DNA of 64,000 bases from Halichoerus grypus (Eukaryota > Chordata > Mammalia > Carnivora > Phocidae): the NCBI RefSeq assembly GCF_964656455.1, contig NC_135719.1, positions 72,032,283-72,096,282 on the forward strand. The letters are read 5' to 3'. A program made the translations under genes and the position numbers. The notes below the pieces were generated by a model, which saw only the letters and a program-made list of their open reading frames with translations, did not search any database and had not been told where the DNA came from. Of the stretch, positions 12,216 through 25,100 are shown piece by piece. Position 1 is the first letter of the stretch; each line of letters starts with the position of its first letter.

Positions 12216-12904
12216 TGGGATCTCTGGGGATATTTCCTGATCTGTTTCTAAGTGGAAGAGTGGTTGGGAGCTGCGGGCCTTTGCTTCACCAACCCTCAGG
12301 CCATTCCGGGCCAGTGTAAGTCTGGTGCCATTGCTGAGAATAAGCTGTAGAAATGCTTAAGAGTTGGATGCTACAGTAAACTAAAAACACAGGAAAGGAA
12401 AATGGATTAAATATCCCTTTCATTCCAGGAGAGTTATATGCATCTAGTTATAGAAAACACCCTGGAGCCGCCAAGGTTTCGTTTTTGTTTTTTTCTCCTC
12501 ATCTCCTTGGGGGAAGATAAACGAGAGAATTTTTAAAAATACTGTTGACATTGTTAAATTCTAAACCTCCCTCTGCTCCTATAGTAACTTTCCAATAGCT
12601 AAATAGGAGCAATTTAGGCATAGTACATAAGACAAAGTAAATCCACTAATACCCAGTTGTCTGTTTTCCCAGGTGTTAAAGTGTGTATTTCCAGCAACTA
12701 AATTAAAATCAAAGATTGCCAGCAACTATTTCTAACCAACTGTGTCTTGGTGCTTGAATTTAAGAAGGATGTAGTTCAAAAAACTGTAAGAATATTTTTT
12801 AGTCTTGAAAAGAAACACCTCTTCAGAGACATAGATAAACTACTTCATTCCATTTAATCACCTTACTCTTTGTCTTTACTATCTTAGTAACATTTTCTTT
12901 AATT
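12216..12904. other. Unassigned non-coding sequence
   Basis: No repeat or gene recognised. Confidence 0.4.
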
Positions 12905-14610
12905 AAAAAAAAATCATCTTAAATCTACATAAAATTCCTTGGCTTTTATAAACACATAAAAACTTTGGAAAGAAAACAAAAATTACTTGTAACCCCACCA
13001 TTTGATGATGACAACTGGTAGCATTTTGAGATACAGCCTTCTAGTTAGTCATGTGTTTGTATGTGCATATGTGTACGTGTGTGCATGTATGTGTGATTTT
13101 ACAAAATCCAAACTGTATTATTTTAAAATATGCTTTTACGCTTAGCCATATATTATGAACATTTTTTCATATCACTATTATTCTGTGGCATCATTTTAAG
13201 TAACTTTATAATATTTGCTTTAATCTTTTTGTTTTATATTTTTAGAAGTATAAATAACATGCTGTTAATAGCCACTACATAAATCTTAGAAAATGTCTCT
13301 GATTTCCTTAGAGGAATTTATGATTGAAAGAGTATGCACACATTTAAGGTTTTGGATACATTTTGTCATTTTATCCTCCTAGAAAGTAGGAAATATTTAC
13401 ACTTTCACCAGCAGTGGATTAAAGACCCCATTTCCTTGTACCCACACTTTGTTTCAATAATTGCCAATGTGGTAGGCAAAATACAGTATTTTGTTACTTA
13501 AATTTAAATCTATTATTAAAAAGGGTAAAATTCTTCTGTTATTCAGTCATGTTCTTCTTTTCTGAATTGTACATTATTTATTATATTTTTGAACATATTT
13601 TTAGGTCTTTATTTTTTTGTTTTTATTGCTGATTTCTAAGTGCTGTATAATTGAATAAAATCTTTTTTCTTGCCATGAATTCCTTTTACATTATTATTTG
13701 TGTGTGAGTGAATTTTCCATTTTTAATTTTTAAATTGTTTTAATTTTAATTAAGTTTTTAATTTTGTTGATGGCATTTTTGACATTAAGAAATTTGCTTT
13801 TTAGGTAGTCAAATCTATCAGGCTTGTCTTTTATTGATTCTATCCTTAAAATATTTACTTCTTCATAACTTCTATTGCCCCAGGATCAGAAAAATGTTGG
13901 TAATTTTTTCTTTTTATTTTTAAAGATTTTATTTATTTATTTGACAGAGAGAGACACAGCAAGAGAGGGAACACAAGCAGGGGGAGTGGGAGAGGGAGAA
14001 GCAGGCTTCTCGCTGAGCAGGGAGCCCAATGCAGGACTCGACCCCAGGACCCTGGGATCATGACCTGAGCCGAAGGCAGACGCTTGACTGAGCCACCCAG
14101 GTGCCCCAATAATAATTTTTTCTAACAGATTTTTTTTAGTTCATATTTAGTTCTTGAGTACATCTGGAATTTAATTTGGTATTTTTTATGAGGGAAGAAG
14201 TTAACGCCTTCCTTTATATTTAGCCTAGCATCCAAATAATTCCTTATTCTTCTGATGTTTGACATGAGACCCTTTCCTTTCATATGCCATGTTTTATACG
14301 CACTTGTGTTTTTCTGAACTTCATATTTTGTTCTATTTATCTGTTTATTCTTAGACTTCTACCACACTGTTTTAATTATTTGTTTTATAATATGGTTTAA
14401 CAACGTGAATGAATTCTCTCTGCTTGTTACTATTTCCATCTTTATAATTTAAAACTTTTTTCTTGGACACTTTGATAGTTCACTCTCCCAGGTATATTTT
14501 AGAATAATCTTGTCAGATCAAATATTAAAAAAAATAAATGTCCCATTGGTATTTTGATTAAAATTGCAATTGAATTTAATGTGTTAATCTTGGGTGATCT
14601 TTTCAGTCTT
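12905..14610 (-). mobile_element. Ancient LINE-1 fragment(s), antisense, split by a CanSINE
   Basis: AT-rich block with the usual order of an old antisense L1 3' half: a CCCCACCATTTGATGATGAC area, AGAGTATGCACACATTTAAG with TTTTGGATACATTTTGTCAT, a TTTACACTTTCACCAGCAGT block, and an ORF2-derived part (GGTATTTTGATTAAAATTGC, CAATTGAATTTAATGTGTTA). It is heavily diverged and may be more than one insertion. The CanSINE at 13912-14107 interrupts it. Confidence 0.65.
13912..14107 (-). mobile_element. CanSINE inside old LINE-1
   Basis: Antisense CanSINE with ATTTGACAGAGAGAGACACA body and GAGCCACCCAGGTGCCCC end. The 11-bp duplication TAATTTTTTCT is present at 13901-13911 and 14113-14123. The frame at 13875-14063 is an artefact of this SINE. 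Confidence 0.95.
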
Positions 14611-14844
14611 CAGTCTTAACTCAGGCTCTTTATTTGTGAAGTGACCTTATCCTCTACAGACACTTTCTGAGGTTGTATCAGATATTTCTAATTAATTCTG
14701 CACAGGGTGTAGATGTCACGTGTTCTATATGCACCCCACAATTTGCCTTAGAGGCTGCCAGCCTAGAACCTGGCATGCCTAAGCAGTGATGTGGCCATTT
14801 TGCAAAGGCTAAGTATCTAACCTGGGCTTATATCCTATGCCTGC

Positions 14845-14890
14845 ACACACGCACGCACGCACGCACACGCACACACACATGCACCCACCA
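14845..14890. repeat. Compound (CA)n/(GCAC)n microsatellite
   Basis: CACACACGCACGCACGCACG followed by CACACGCACACACAC. The alternating purine-pyrimidine run with CG steps is Z-DNA-prone. Confidence 0.9.
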
Positions 14891-14947
14891 GCCTGCGCGC
14901 CTATGCAGCTTCACTTTCAAGCAGCGCACTTGAGGTTGATTAAGCAA

Positions 14948-14975
14948 GGAGGAGGAGGGAGAGGAGGAAGAGGAG
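14948..14975. repeat. Purine-only (GGA)n-like tract
   Basis: GGAGGAGGAGGGAGAGGAGG followed by AAGAGGAG, a short polypurine tract. Confidence 0.85.
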
Positions 14976-15639
14976 TTTGACCAAGGACCGGAGAGAACAG
15001 GTGATTTATTTTAAAAATCCCTTCTTTAGTTGATGGAGAGATAAATTACCATAGAGTAGGAGGTAAATTTCCCAGAACCATGAATAATATTATTTAGATC
15101 GTGAAGACTACTAGAGATGACAAAGGCTGTTGCGGAACTGAGCTGGTGTCTCAGGGTACACAGCATTCTGCTCTCAAAGATGGGAGTGGGGAATGAGCTG
15201 AGCCTGACCACTCAGGTGTTCCTGGACTCCTTCCTTGGCCCTTTTCCTCTCTTTCTTCGCCTTTTCTCAACTTTGTGCTTCTGTGTGTCATTAAGAGGGC
15301 AATGAAGGTGGCTGCACTGTGATTAATGATTTTGACTATAAATAATCTACTTGTTAACCTTACTCCTAATTAATCATGGATTCATCCAGTAAGATAAATG
15401 TTTAAAGGATGCTTGGGAATGGGGGTTGCATAAAACACTTAGACATTGAAATAAATTGTTTCACTGATCTATGTTGGTCTTTGCTTTTCTCTCTCTTTCT
15501 TTTACACACACACACTACTATGGGTTCCCCCTAGCTATTTTATGAACTAACTTTTGGGACAATGATTTTTATCTTCAACTATTATTTAGAAAATAAATAT
15601 TAATTTCTTTTGCTATTTAGGGGAAGCTGTAAATACATT

Positions 15640-15834
15640 TTTTAAAAAAGATTTCTTTTATTTTGGGGGGAGGGGCAGAGGGAGAGGGAGAGGGAGGGAG
15701 AATCTCAAGCAGATTTCCCACTGAGAACAGACGCCCCTCCCCCAACATGGGGCTCGATCTTACAACCCTGAGATCATGATCTGAGCTGAAATCAAGAGTC
15801 TGAACCCTAACCACTGAGCCACCCAGGCATCCCC
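15640..15834 (-). mobile_element. CanSINE, older subfamily
   Basis: Antisense CanSINE with a diverged body (ATGATCTGAGCTGAAATCAA, then GAGTCTGAACCC) and a GAGCCACCCAGGCATCCCC end. Target duplication GAAGCTGTAAATACATT (15623) against GAAGCTGTAGATACATT (15835), one mismatch. The AAATCAAGAGT signature marks an older subfamily shared with the copy at 34021. Confidence 0.93.
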
Positions 15835-15851
15835 GAAGCTGTAGATACATT

Positions 15852-18717
15852 CTTAAGTAATTTTAAGACTTCTCCCCTCAATTTATCCCTCTTGCCATCT
15901 GAAATCTCAGGTTTTTGTGGCCCCCTCATTTCCTTCTTCCCTGACACTGAATTGCCCTCTAACAGGGATATTCAGAACACCACTTTATACATTTTCTACC
16001 CGAAGTCCTTCACTCCTGATTGATATGCCTAAATGAAAGGTGCAACTATTAATCACCTGGCCTTTTAAAGGGGAAGGGACCTTTGTCCTTCTGATAATTG
16101 CGAACACTTTAACAACAAAAAACTGCCAGACAGGTAACAAAGTGAAACATGTTCTTTATGTATCCTCTGGGACTTCAAAAAAAGATAAGGAAATGAGTGT
16201 AGTTTAGAGGATAACGGATTTCTCCCTGCAGGAGAAGCTATAGAAAGCAGTACTGAATTTTCAGTTCTAACAGTGTCCTGGCAGATGCTGAAGAAGGAGG
16301 AGGAAATGGGAAGGGAGACAACAGGAAGGAAAGTGAGTCACATCACTCTGTGAACCTTACAGTTGGGATCTCCTGCACCCCAATCACCTTTTGTTGTGGT
16401 ACAACTCTCCTCAGAATTCCGGGATACTTAAAGAACCCTCTTCTAGGCATCTGGACACAGCAGACTCAGCATTACCTGGTTATGTGCCTTGTTTTCTTCA
16501 CAAAACAGCCTGCGCTGGCAGATAAAAAGGATCCCATGTCTCTTGGGACTTTTCCACAGGTCCTTGTCCAGGGCCACCTGTTAAAGGTACTTGAATAATT
16601 CTAAACAGTGCTTGATATCAGGGCTTTCCCGGAATGGTCTCAAGAATTGACTCATTCCTTGCTTTTCTCTCTTCCATTATCCTAGAAAATTGGAGGGGGT
16701 GGACAGGATTGGGAAATAGAGGCCTGGTTTTTTACCTGGAAATAGTCTTAAAATTGCCTCACCACTGCCAAATTAGCCATCTGGTCACTTTTACTTTGAG
16801 GAGAAGGTCATTGAAGGTTAAGAGTTGAATTAAAACTGTGTAAAGACTGTTTTTGTTTCTAAAACAATTGTTAAGAAAAATAAAGTATTTTGTCTCTGGG
16901 GAGGATGCATGTACTTATGCATCTCAGATTTTGTGTTCTGGTCTGATACTATATTCTAGACTCACCCTTCACCCTTAGGATGATAATTATAAGGCCAGCG
17001 AGCACACAGATAAGGATAACGTGTCATGAACCTATTTCATGTAAAATTTTGTTCTAATTTTCCCTTTTAGGAATGCAAACAAATTATCTGAGAAAAATTC
17101 TGGGAAAGTAAGAATCCTGGGGACATGAGGAGAAGGTGGTGGCAGGGTGGTCTTTGCTCCTTTTTCCACCCTAGGTTTCGCACAGCCCTACATTTTTGGT
17201 GTTTGTGACACCACACAGCACTCAAGTATTGTTTGTGATGTGTTTATCTTCTGGATGCAGTTTCTTGCAGTTGGCTTGGAGTTCGATTTTTGAAGAGTTG
17301 ATTTTGGGGCAACAGTCTGTTCCATACTTGTAGGAGGAGTTCATTATGGGAAATGCAGGGGGTAGGAAGCTTTCCTCTGTCACAGCCAGAGGACTAGAAT
17401 AAAGCAAACACCTCTAAATTGCTGGCCTTTGGGTTAGAGTTTTGTCTTTGGCTTTCTGCGGTGTATATAACAGAATCCATTTGATTTCCTGAGCTATGGG
17501 CAAGTCTCAAAGTCAGGGCTTTGAATTTTTGATCTTTGCAATGTCCCCATTACAGCATGAAAACCCAGTAAGGTCCGAAGACATGAAAAATGTTTCCCTG
17601 GAAAATTTTGGATGTGAAATCAAAAGAGAGGTGCTAGACAAGAGTTTTGGTATTTTTTAGTCTTGAACAAAACATAACTTAGATATCAGAGCCAACCTAA
17701 TTTGGTTCAAACCAAGTTTTACTTCTGTCTGTCCTATTTTATCTGGGACACTCAGAAGCATTTATGAATTTCTGCTGGAGAAAAGGAAACATAGGTATGG
17801 AGTTCACTAATTATAAGAAAAGGAAGGATAGATAGGAGCAAAATAGAAAGACAGATAATATGTTGCAGAGAGCGTAGAGAGGGAGGAACAATTCATTCTA
17901 ATTGTGGGGAGTAAGGGAGATCTCTAGAGAGGAGGTGGTATCTGAGGGAACTTAGAATGTTTCAGTACATTGAGCGTTGGAGTATGGGGGACTTGTCAAA
18001 CTGAGGCAACGGCTGTAGCAGCTGGTGTAGACACCAGCACGGAAGCATGCACAGACTTCCTGCTGCAGAATGCTCATTCCCAGAAGGCGTGAACTACAAG
18101 TAGAATAACTCCCATGTGTGCTCACATCAGCCATTACCTAGCAGCAAAATATGCTCATCAAGTCAGCTTCATAAGTGCAAAATCAGGCGCAGATCACTGT
18201 CTCAGGATGACACCTTGGAGTCCTCAGACATCTCAAGATGTGGGCATTGACTGAAAATGAATAGATCCTTGGAGGGGAAAAAAGCTTTGATCAGTCTTTA
18301 TGCTGCCACATAAATGGATTTTTCAGATTACTTGGAATCTTAGTAGATTCTTTTTCTTTTATTTGCAGTATAACTCATGAGGCTTGAGAATAAAAAATAA
18401 AATTTCTTAGAATTTATTCCATATGGAAAGAAACACCCTTTTGTGATTAATAGTGACCATGACTTATCACTGCTCTGAATTTTCAGCACTGGGGATACAA
18501 CCTTCTGTGCTTGTTAATATTTCACTTCAAGCAGGTTAAGCATAGACCTAAATTAGACAGAGTTGCTCTGGAGTATGGGTGGGTTTTAACAGCATCTCTT
18601 ACTTTGTGGTTCTGTAATAGAAAAACCAGGACACATTTTACCAGTAAATGAGAAATCTACTTTATAGCATCCAGATGTCATTCTTCTTTTACATGGATCC
18701 ATGTGAGCAAGACTTTT
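15852..18717. other. Unassigned non-coding sequence
   Basis: About 2.9 kb of average composition with no recognisable repeat or gene. Purine-rich patches lie at about 16268-16335 and 17815-17890. None of the frames (60-82 codons) has family features. Confidence 0.45.
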
Positions 18718-18771
18718 GCCTTTTTTTTTCCTTCCCCCCCTACCCCCTTTTTTTTTTTTTTTTTTTTTTTG
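18718..18771. repeat. Pyrimidine tract (T/C-rich)
   Basis: A pyrimidine run interrupted by one A: T9-10, a C-rich block, CCCCC, then 24 Ts. It produces the Phe/Pro-rich chance frames in this area. Confidence 0.9.
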
Positions 18772-19699
18772 GTGTATTCATGATCTGGCTGTTATCTTTG
18801 TGGAGCATAATAACTTTCTTAAAGGCCTTCTAAGAATAGCAAATGAATCAGGGGGAAGAGAAGGAGGATTGAGAAGTTTTTTGATTAACCACTTAACTAT
18901 GTCACATGTGAGTATTGAATCCTGGGTCTTTGAGAATGCCGAAGCAAAGAAGGAAGATGGAGGATTATGGAAAATGTGTGCTCACACACATGAATGCAAA
19001 GAAGTGACACTTACCTGCCCCAGGTAATGCCCAAAAGCTGAAAAGGAAAAGTTCAGCTGAAAGGCAAGTGAAAATGTGTACATGTCTACCTCTTTGGGTT
19101 CTGTTTTTCTCTAGAGGACAGTGGGTACAGGAAAATCCTAGCTATCTCATGTAGTAAGGGATAGGCTCTTTGCATTAACTGAAGATCCCATATCTACTGA
19201 TGACGAGTTCTGAAAGACTTGAAATAATCCAAATATGTTTGTCACAATGACAAAGCTGTCCCTAATGAATCTCGGGTGATTCAAAAGCAGTTTAGGTTGA
19301 TGGCAATGGTATCTTACATTGCCATAGAATCATCGTCAGGAACATTAAGATGGTTATGTTTTTTAAATACTCTTTTGATAGAGATTTAGTTTTATTGACA
19401 TAAGATGTAAGGAAAACTTGAATTCAGTAAATGTCTGCTTGATATAAAATTTAAAGGCTACCAGCCATCTTTCAATTTGCTTGAACGGATGTCTACTGCT
19501 TAGTGCCTAAGAGAGGAAGAATTATCTCATTGAGTAAGAGATGAAAGAGTTTTAAAATGCTTCTTCAAGTAGTATGCAACAAAGTGAATAAAAAGAAAAA
19601 AGTGTCTGTATTCTTATTGATTCAGAGAATTAACCACAAAAATGCATTCTCTCTAAAAACATCTGGTATTAAATTTGTGTAGCACCATAGAGTACAAAA
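18772..19699. other. Unassigned non-coding sequence
   Basis: No repeat or gene recognised. Confidence 0.4.
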
Positions 19700-19880
19700 C
19701 ATTGTTATTTATATTTATTTATTGATTTTTATAACAAGTCTCTGTGCTCCATTTCATGGATAAGGCGTGGGGAGATTAATTAATCATGGATCCAAAACTA
19801 AGCAGCTAAGAAATGGCCAAGATGGGACTTGAAACAGATATTCTTACTGCAGGCGCCATCCCTTTTCTACCAAACCATGC
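19700..19880 (+). mobile_element. MIR fragment
   Basis: Diverged sense MIR: CTGTGCTCCATTTCATGGAT, AACTAAGCAGCTAAGAAATG, then GATGGGACTTGAAAC and a GCCATCCCTTTTCTACCA end, following the order of the MIR 3' half. Confidence 0.6.
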
Positions 19881-20030
19881 TTTAACTTGAGTCTTCATTT
19901 CTTCAAAGCTTTTGAGCAGAGATTTGCAAATTTTCAAGAGAACTTTTCCAATAGGCAAGACCATGAGGCAAGCTCATGGACTCATGGGGCAAACATCCTC
20001 TGTTTCCTGTTTCAGCTGTGGTTTTGGTTT

Positions 20031-20152
20031 TGAATCTTCTCCTCCTTCTCCTCTTTTACCTCCTGTTCTTCCTTCTCTTCATCTTCTTCCACTTCCATCA
20101 CCATCACATCAACATCATCATTATTGTCATCACATCATCAAACTCAACTTGC
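20031..20152. repeat. CTT/CTC pyrimidine tract and ATC-rich repeat
   Basis: CTTCTCCTCCTTCTCCTCTT leads into CATCACCATCACATCAACAT, a degenerate trinucleotide-rich region. It creates low-complexity Leu- and His-rich frames that are not genes. Confidence 0.85.
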
Positions 20153-22376
20153 AAATGAGGCAGACAGTGTGGTGATGGGGGTGTAATCATTCTATGCTAC
20201 CCACCTCTTTCTTTATTTGAGTTAAAATTTATCTAGTTATCGACCAAAGAAGGGAAAATATTCTTTCCTTTATTCTTTCTCTCTCTCAATAATCTTCCTC
20301 TTCTTTCTTTTTCCCTTCACTTTATCCTTTATGTCTTCTCCACTTTATCAGCTCTCCCCCAAATATCTAACCACAGAAATTCCAAAGCAGCTGTTTTCTG
20401 GGACAGAACAACCATCTGCCCGCCTGCTTGGGCACCACCCTTACATACCAGAGATGGACAGGCTGTTCTCATTTCTCTCTGCCTCAGAATCTAGTTAACC
20501 ACCTTCACAGGATTCGTTCCACAGGCCACACATCAATGTGTGGCTTCAGTAATATGTAAAGATATATTTGTTAAATTTCAGTTCAGGAGCAGAAACCAGT
20601 GTATTTTGCCCATGGTGGCAGTAAATTCAGCTCCCCCCTCCCTACATGCATACACACAAATCACTCTCAGCTGTATCAACAAACAGAGCTTTAATTTAAA
20701 ATCCAAACTCTGAGATCATAGTTTCTCCACTTTAGGAAGTCTTCTTCTAAACCAGGCCGTATCAGGCCAAAAGTAGCAGTGTGGGGACCTCTATGGATAT
20801 GGAAATCATTTCTTCCTCAGATGTGGGATTGCCCTTTGGTCCATTCTAAATAGTACCAAGGATCTAGGTAGAAAGATAGACTTAGTTTAGTTTCGGGAGT
20901 GGAAGTTCCAATCTCCCAGAGAGTCAAAGATAAGCCAAAAGTAACAGCAACAAGAACAGCAACAAAAGATGCTTCAGTTGAATTTGGTATTTACATAAGT
21001 CATCAGCTGTGGCCGTGTAGTCATTGGTCAGTCTCAGGGATAGGTAGATTCATGATCTCTGAGGCTGTGGAGTGGAGGGAGTGGTGCTCCACTTGGATCC
21101 CACTTCAGTACTGAGGTACTCATTACTCCATAGGCTGGAAGTGTTGATTCTTCTCCAGGAGTTGCCCCTGGCCACCATACACCCTCCCCAGAGACCAGCC
21201 CACATCCAATGGCTGGTCCAGGTGCTCCAAGGCAGGAAGACTGGAGGGTCATCCTGCCCCAGAGCTCCCCGTAGAATTAGCGCAGGTTTCTGCTGTGTGT
21301 GAATCATAGCCTCTGTCTTTGTCTACTCCTAAAAGCAGTCCCCAAAGACAGCTCTTGCACGCAGTTTCACAGGCTCAGAGTCTATTCCCTGGGGAACCCA
21401 ACCTACCACAGATTTTTTTGAAACAGTTGAAATATGTCAGGACTTGCTGGAGTAAGATGTCCCTGGATATCCACCACAGTTATTCTCTCATATTCCAGGG
21501 AATAAAACAAAACCTTTTTATTTTTTAATAAAGAATTCTTAGAACTTCCCTGGCCAGGAAAGAGACTACAACTACCTTCATGTCCCATCAACCCATGTAG
21601 GTGAGATGCAAACTGATCCATCAGGTACAACAGCTGTGTGTGTCACTTCCCTCTGGTCGTTACCAGTTCCTTCATGGGGGACATTTTGATCAACAGATTT
21701 CTTAAGAAGTCAGAAGGTGCTCCCTCATCAATAGCTATAAAATAATAATTATAAAATATAAAAGGATGTTTACTGTTGTTATATAGTCCACGAGTCATTT
21801 TCTCAGCTAAACCTATGATGACTGTACGTATGTGGTATCAAAAGCACAATCATTTAAGAAAATTCTTTGGGATAAAAACTGAACGTTGATAAAATGTTAT
21901 CCCTAAATTACTTTTTTGGTTGTTTCTGTGAATTATAGAAGGACACTATAAAAACAGCATTTACTGAAAAATTATCATCCTTCAGTAGCTATGCTGAGCA
22001 CTTTATATGTTGTTAAAAAATGATTAGAGAAGACAATGCAAGTGATACAAACATACTTTGACACTTCATGAAGTGGACAGTCTCCTTTTGGAGAACAGCA
22101 AAATGGGGTGGAAAAGCAGGAAGGTTTTATGGGATAAAGAAAAAGAACAAGGAAGAGACAAATAGAAAATGTTTTATTGGCTGGGGCCATGTAGGCAACT
22201 TTGTTTGAGGAGAGAAGGCTCAGAGTTGGCTTGGTGTTTGGAGATTGACTATCTGGATACACTGCATTTCTGGTCAAGCAGAACATTTACAGGGACAGGA
22301 CAGTTATCTAAGTGTTGGTCTGCTAATGTGGCACTTCAGGCAGGAGCAGCTCCATCTTGGGTCTAGGAAGTTATTT
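20153..22376. other. Unassigned non-coding sequence
   Basis: About 2.2 kb with no repeat I can name. It is pyrimidine-rich at 20262-20345. Several 60-100-codon frames overlap on both strands at 20900-21310, typical of a GC-moderate segment rather than a gene. Confidence 0.4.
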
Positions 22377-22393
22377 CAGCAGTCCCCACTTTT

Positions 22394-22610
22394 TTTTTAT
22401 TTTTTTAATTTATTTTTATTTTTTTTAAAGATTTTATTTATTTATTTGAGAGAGAGAGAATGAGAAAGAACACATGAGAGGGGATAAGGCCAGAGGGCAA
22501 AGCAGACTCCCTGCCAAGCAGGGAGCCTGATGCGGGACTCGATCCAGGGACTCCAGGATCATGACCTGAGCCGAAGGCAGTCGCTTAACCAACTGAGCCA
22601 CCCAGGCGCC
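22394..22610 (-). mobile_element. CanSINE, young subfamily
   Basis: Antisense CanSINE with a long T-rich tail and a body nearly the same as the copy at 4181. The perfect 17-bp target duplication CAGCAGTCCCCACTTTT occurs at 22377-22393 and 22611-22627. Confidence 0.97.
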
Positions 22611-22627
22611 CAGCAGTCCCCACTTTT

Positions 22628-23101
22628 GATCCTCTTCTTGACCATTCTTCTTGACCAAGAAGTTTGATTTAAAAAAATGGGTTTTCTTGAGCACATTATA
22701 CTAAGCAAGTGTTTTGATGATTGACCCCTGGGAGGGTGCAAGGAGGGAGGCCCAGGTCTTTTAGGTTTCTGGGCTTGGAGCTGTTGCAGTTGTAAAGCCA
22801 CTAGTTTGGTGGATTTTTGTTTAAAGTCTTGTGGTCTTTTAGAGTGGAAAGGCAATTCAGACAGAGGGTTAGTAGAATGAATACTCAAGTAAATGAGGAT
22901 AGGGGGCAATAGTAGGAGTCATGGTCAGTCTTACAGAGTTGTTTGTTTTGGGTACCCCTTGTGTCTTTAATTTTTCATTAGCCTTTTGCAATGAATCTTC
23001 CAATGAAGCTATTTTGGAATCTTGAAACCTTTTGGAGTCTTTTGCTTTCCAATTGACATAGGTATCCCATTCTTTTTGTTTGATTTGAGGACCCTTACTT
23101 T
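22628..23101. other. Unassigned sequence, possibly old retroelement
   Basis: No coding potential seen. The style of the sequence, continuing after the LINE-1 at 23116-23426 into 23441-23660, suggests an old LTR-retrotransposon interior, but I cannot assign it. Confidence 0.3.
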
Positions 23102-23115
23102 CAAGTGTACTTCTT

Positions 23116-23426
23116 TTTTTTTTAATTTTATTTTATTATGTTATGTTAGTCACCATACAATACATCATTAGTTTTTGATGTGGTGATCCACGCTTCATTG
23201 TTTTTGTATAACACCCAGTGCTCCATGCAGTGTCTGCCCTCCTTAATACCCATCACCGGGCTAACCCATTCCCCCACCCCCCTCCCCTCTAAAACCCTCA
23301 GTTTGTTTCTCAGAGTTCATAATCTCTCATGGTTCATCTCTCCCTCTGATATCCCCCCCTTCATTGTTCCCTTCCTTCTCCTAATGTCCTCCATGCTATT
23401 CCTTATGTTCCACAAATAAGTGAAAC
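23116..23426 (-). mobile_element. Carnivoran LINE-1 3' end, 5'-truncated
   Basis: Antisense 3' UTR of a young carnivoran L1: ATGTTATGTTAGTCACCATA, CAATACATCATTAGTTTTTG, AACACCCAGTGCTCCATGCA, CCATCACCGGGCTAACCCAT. The T-rich left end is its A tail. A 14-bp target duplication CAAGTGTACTTCTT lies at 23102-23115 and 23427-23440. The same 3' UTR occurs at 49060. Confidence 0.95.
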
Positions 23427-23672
23427 CAAGTGTACTTCTTAGATGAATGCTTTTGTCTAATTGGAATGCTCCTCTTAATGGCCATTGTAAATTCTAGGCT
23501 GTCTTAGTAATATTTTGCTTTTTTTTTTTTAGATAGCTAAAGCTTCTGGGGCCACAGTTCTTAGACATAAAATAAGCAGGTGTCCTGGAAGGTGGAGTGC
23601 TCAAGTCTTTGCAAGTTTTTTGGGTGAACACCAAGGAGAAGAATTCAGGACTGAGTAATATTTGGCATTTTA

Positions 23673-23915
23673 GGCTTTCTAATTTTAACCATTCTAGTGG
23701 TTGTGTAGCATATCTCATTGTGGTTTTACTTTGCATTTCCTTGATGACTAATGATGTTGAGCATTTTTATACCTTTTTTTTGTGAAATGTCTGTTCAAGT
23801 CTTTGCCCATGTTTATTGGATTACTTGTATTTTTTTTTAAATTACTCAATTGTAGGAATTTTGTATATAGCCTGAAATCATATACTTTGTCAAATATATG
23901 TATATTTATGTTTTG
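23673..23915 (-). mobile_element. LINE-1 ORF2 fragment, antisense
   Basis: Complement of the L1 ORF2 3' part: ATCTCATTGTGGTTTTACTT, TGCATTTCCTTGATGACTAA, GATGTTGAGCATTTTTATAC, TGTCTGTTCAAGTCTTTGCC. Diverged, with no usable frame. Confidence 0.85.
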
Positions 23916-25100
23916 TGTCTTCTCTTGGTCTTTTATCTTTATCTTTTTTGCTTTATTCTGCAGTAGTTGCTCTAGGGACTACAATGTACATACCTAACTG
24001 ACTATAGTAGATCTTGAATTAATATAATACCTCTCTATGTATAATGTAAGATGGTTATACCAATATAATTCCATTTGCCTTCCATCCTTTTTTCAATTGT
24101 TGTCATCTAATTTGCTACAACATGTTAGAGATCCCAAAAGACAATGTTTTTATTTTTATTTTTTATTTATTTAGTTTTTTTTAAAAGATTTTATTTATTT
24201 ATTTGAGAGGGAGAGAGAACATGAGCAGGGGCAGAGGGAGAGGGAGAAGCAAACTCCCCACTGAGCAGGGAGCCCAACCTGGGGCTCCATCCCAGGACCC
24301 TGGGATCATGACCTGAACCAAAGGCAGACGCTTAACTGACTGAGCCACCTGGGTGCCCCAAGACAGTGTTTTTAATTTTACTTTAAACAGATATCTTTCA
24401 AATAAATTAGGAAAAAAACCCCAGTATTATATATTTACCCATTCATTTACCAGTTCAGGCACTTTCCAAACCTTTCTGTAGAACCAAATCACCATTTTCA
24501 AACTGGTATCATTCCACTTGGTTCTGAAGAACTTGGTTTAGCATTTCTCCCAAGTATAGCTTTCCTGGCAGTGGATTCTCTCAGCTTTAATTTATATGCA
24601 GTTTTTTTTGGAAGGATAGTATTACTGGATATATGTAATTCTAGGTTGATAGGCCCCCTTTTTTTGAAGCAGAATTGCATTGTTTTCTTTGAAAAGTCAG
24701 TCATCATTTTTCTTGTTGTACCTCAATATACTGTTCTAAGGATATTCCCTTTCTCTTTGTTTTTCAGAATTTGTTACTATATGCCTATAATGTATGGCCA
24801 TTTTTCCTTCAAATATTTTTTTTCTTGCTCTAATCTTCTTTGGAGACTCTCCTTATGTATATGTTTGACTGTTTGATACTGTTCTATAGGTCAGTAGTGC
24901 TCTGTTTAGTTTCGTCTCATTTTTTCTTTTGCTTTATTTTGGATAATTTCTTCATGTGCTAAATCCCACATCAGGGCCCACTCAGAGACAATTTCTATTA
25001 ACTGATATATTTCCTGAATATAGGTCATACCATCTTATTTTTTTGCCTATCTCATACTATTTTGTTGAAAACTAGTGATTTTAGAAAATATAGTAAAACT
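23916..25100 (-). mobile_element. Old LINE-1-like block, antisense, split by a CanSINE
   Basis: T-rich sequence in the order I associate with antisense old L1M upstream regions: GCAGTAGTTGCTCTAGGGAC, GGATATATGTAATTCTAGG, TTTTTCTTGTTGTACCTCAA, CCTTCAAATATTTTTTTTC and a TCAGTAGTGCTCTGTTTAG area. Subfamily and exact limits are uncertain. The right-hand flank to about 25830 may be its GC-richer 5' region. The CanSINE at 24153-24359 interrupts it. Confidence 0.6.
24153..24359 (-). mobile_element. CanSINE inside LINE-1-like block
   Basis: Antisense CanSINE (AAAAGATTTTATTTATTTAT, CCCAGGACCCTGGGATCATG, GAGCCACCTGGGTGCCCC). Target duplication AAGACAATGTTTTTA (24138) against AAGACAGTGTTTTTA (24360), one mismatch. 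Confidence 0.95.

Larger units (their letters stand above)
14611..15622. other. Unassigned non-coding sequence with microsatellites
   Basis: No gene or dispersed repeat recognised. Simple repeats lie at 14845-14890 and 14948-14975. Confidence 0.4.
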
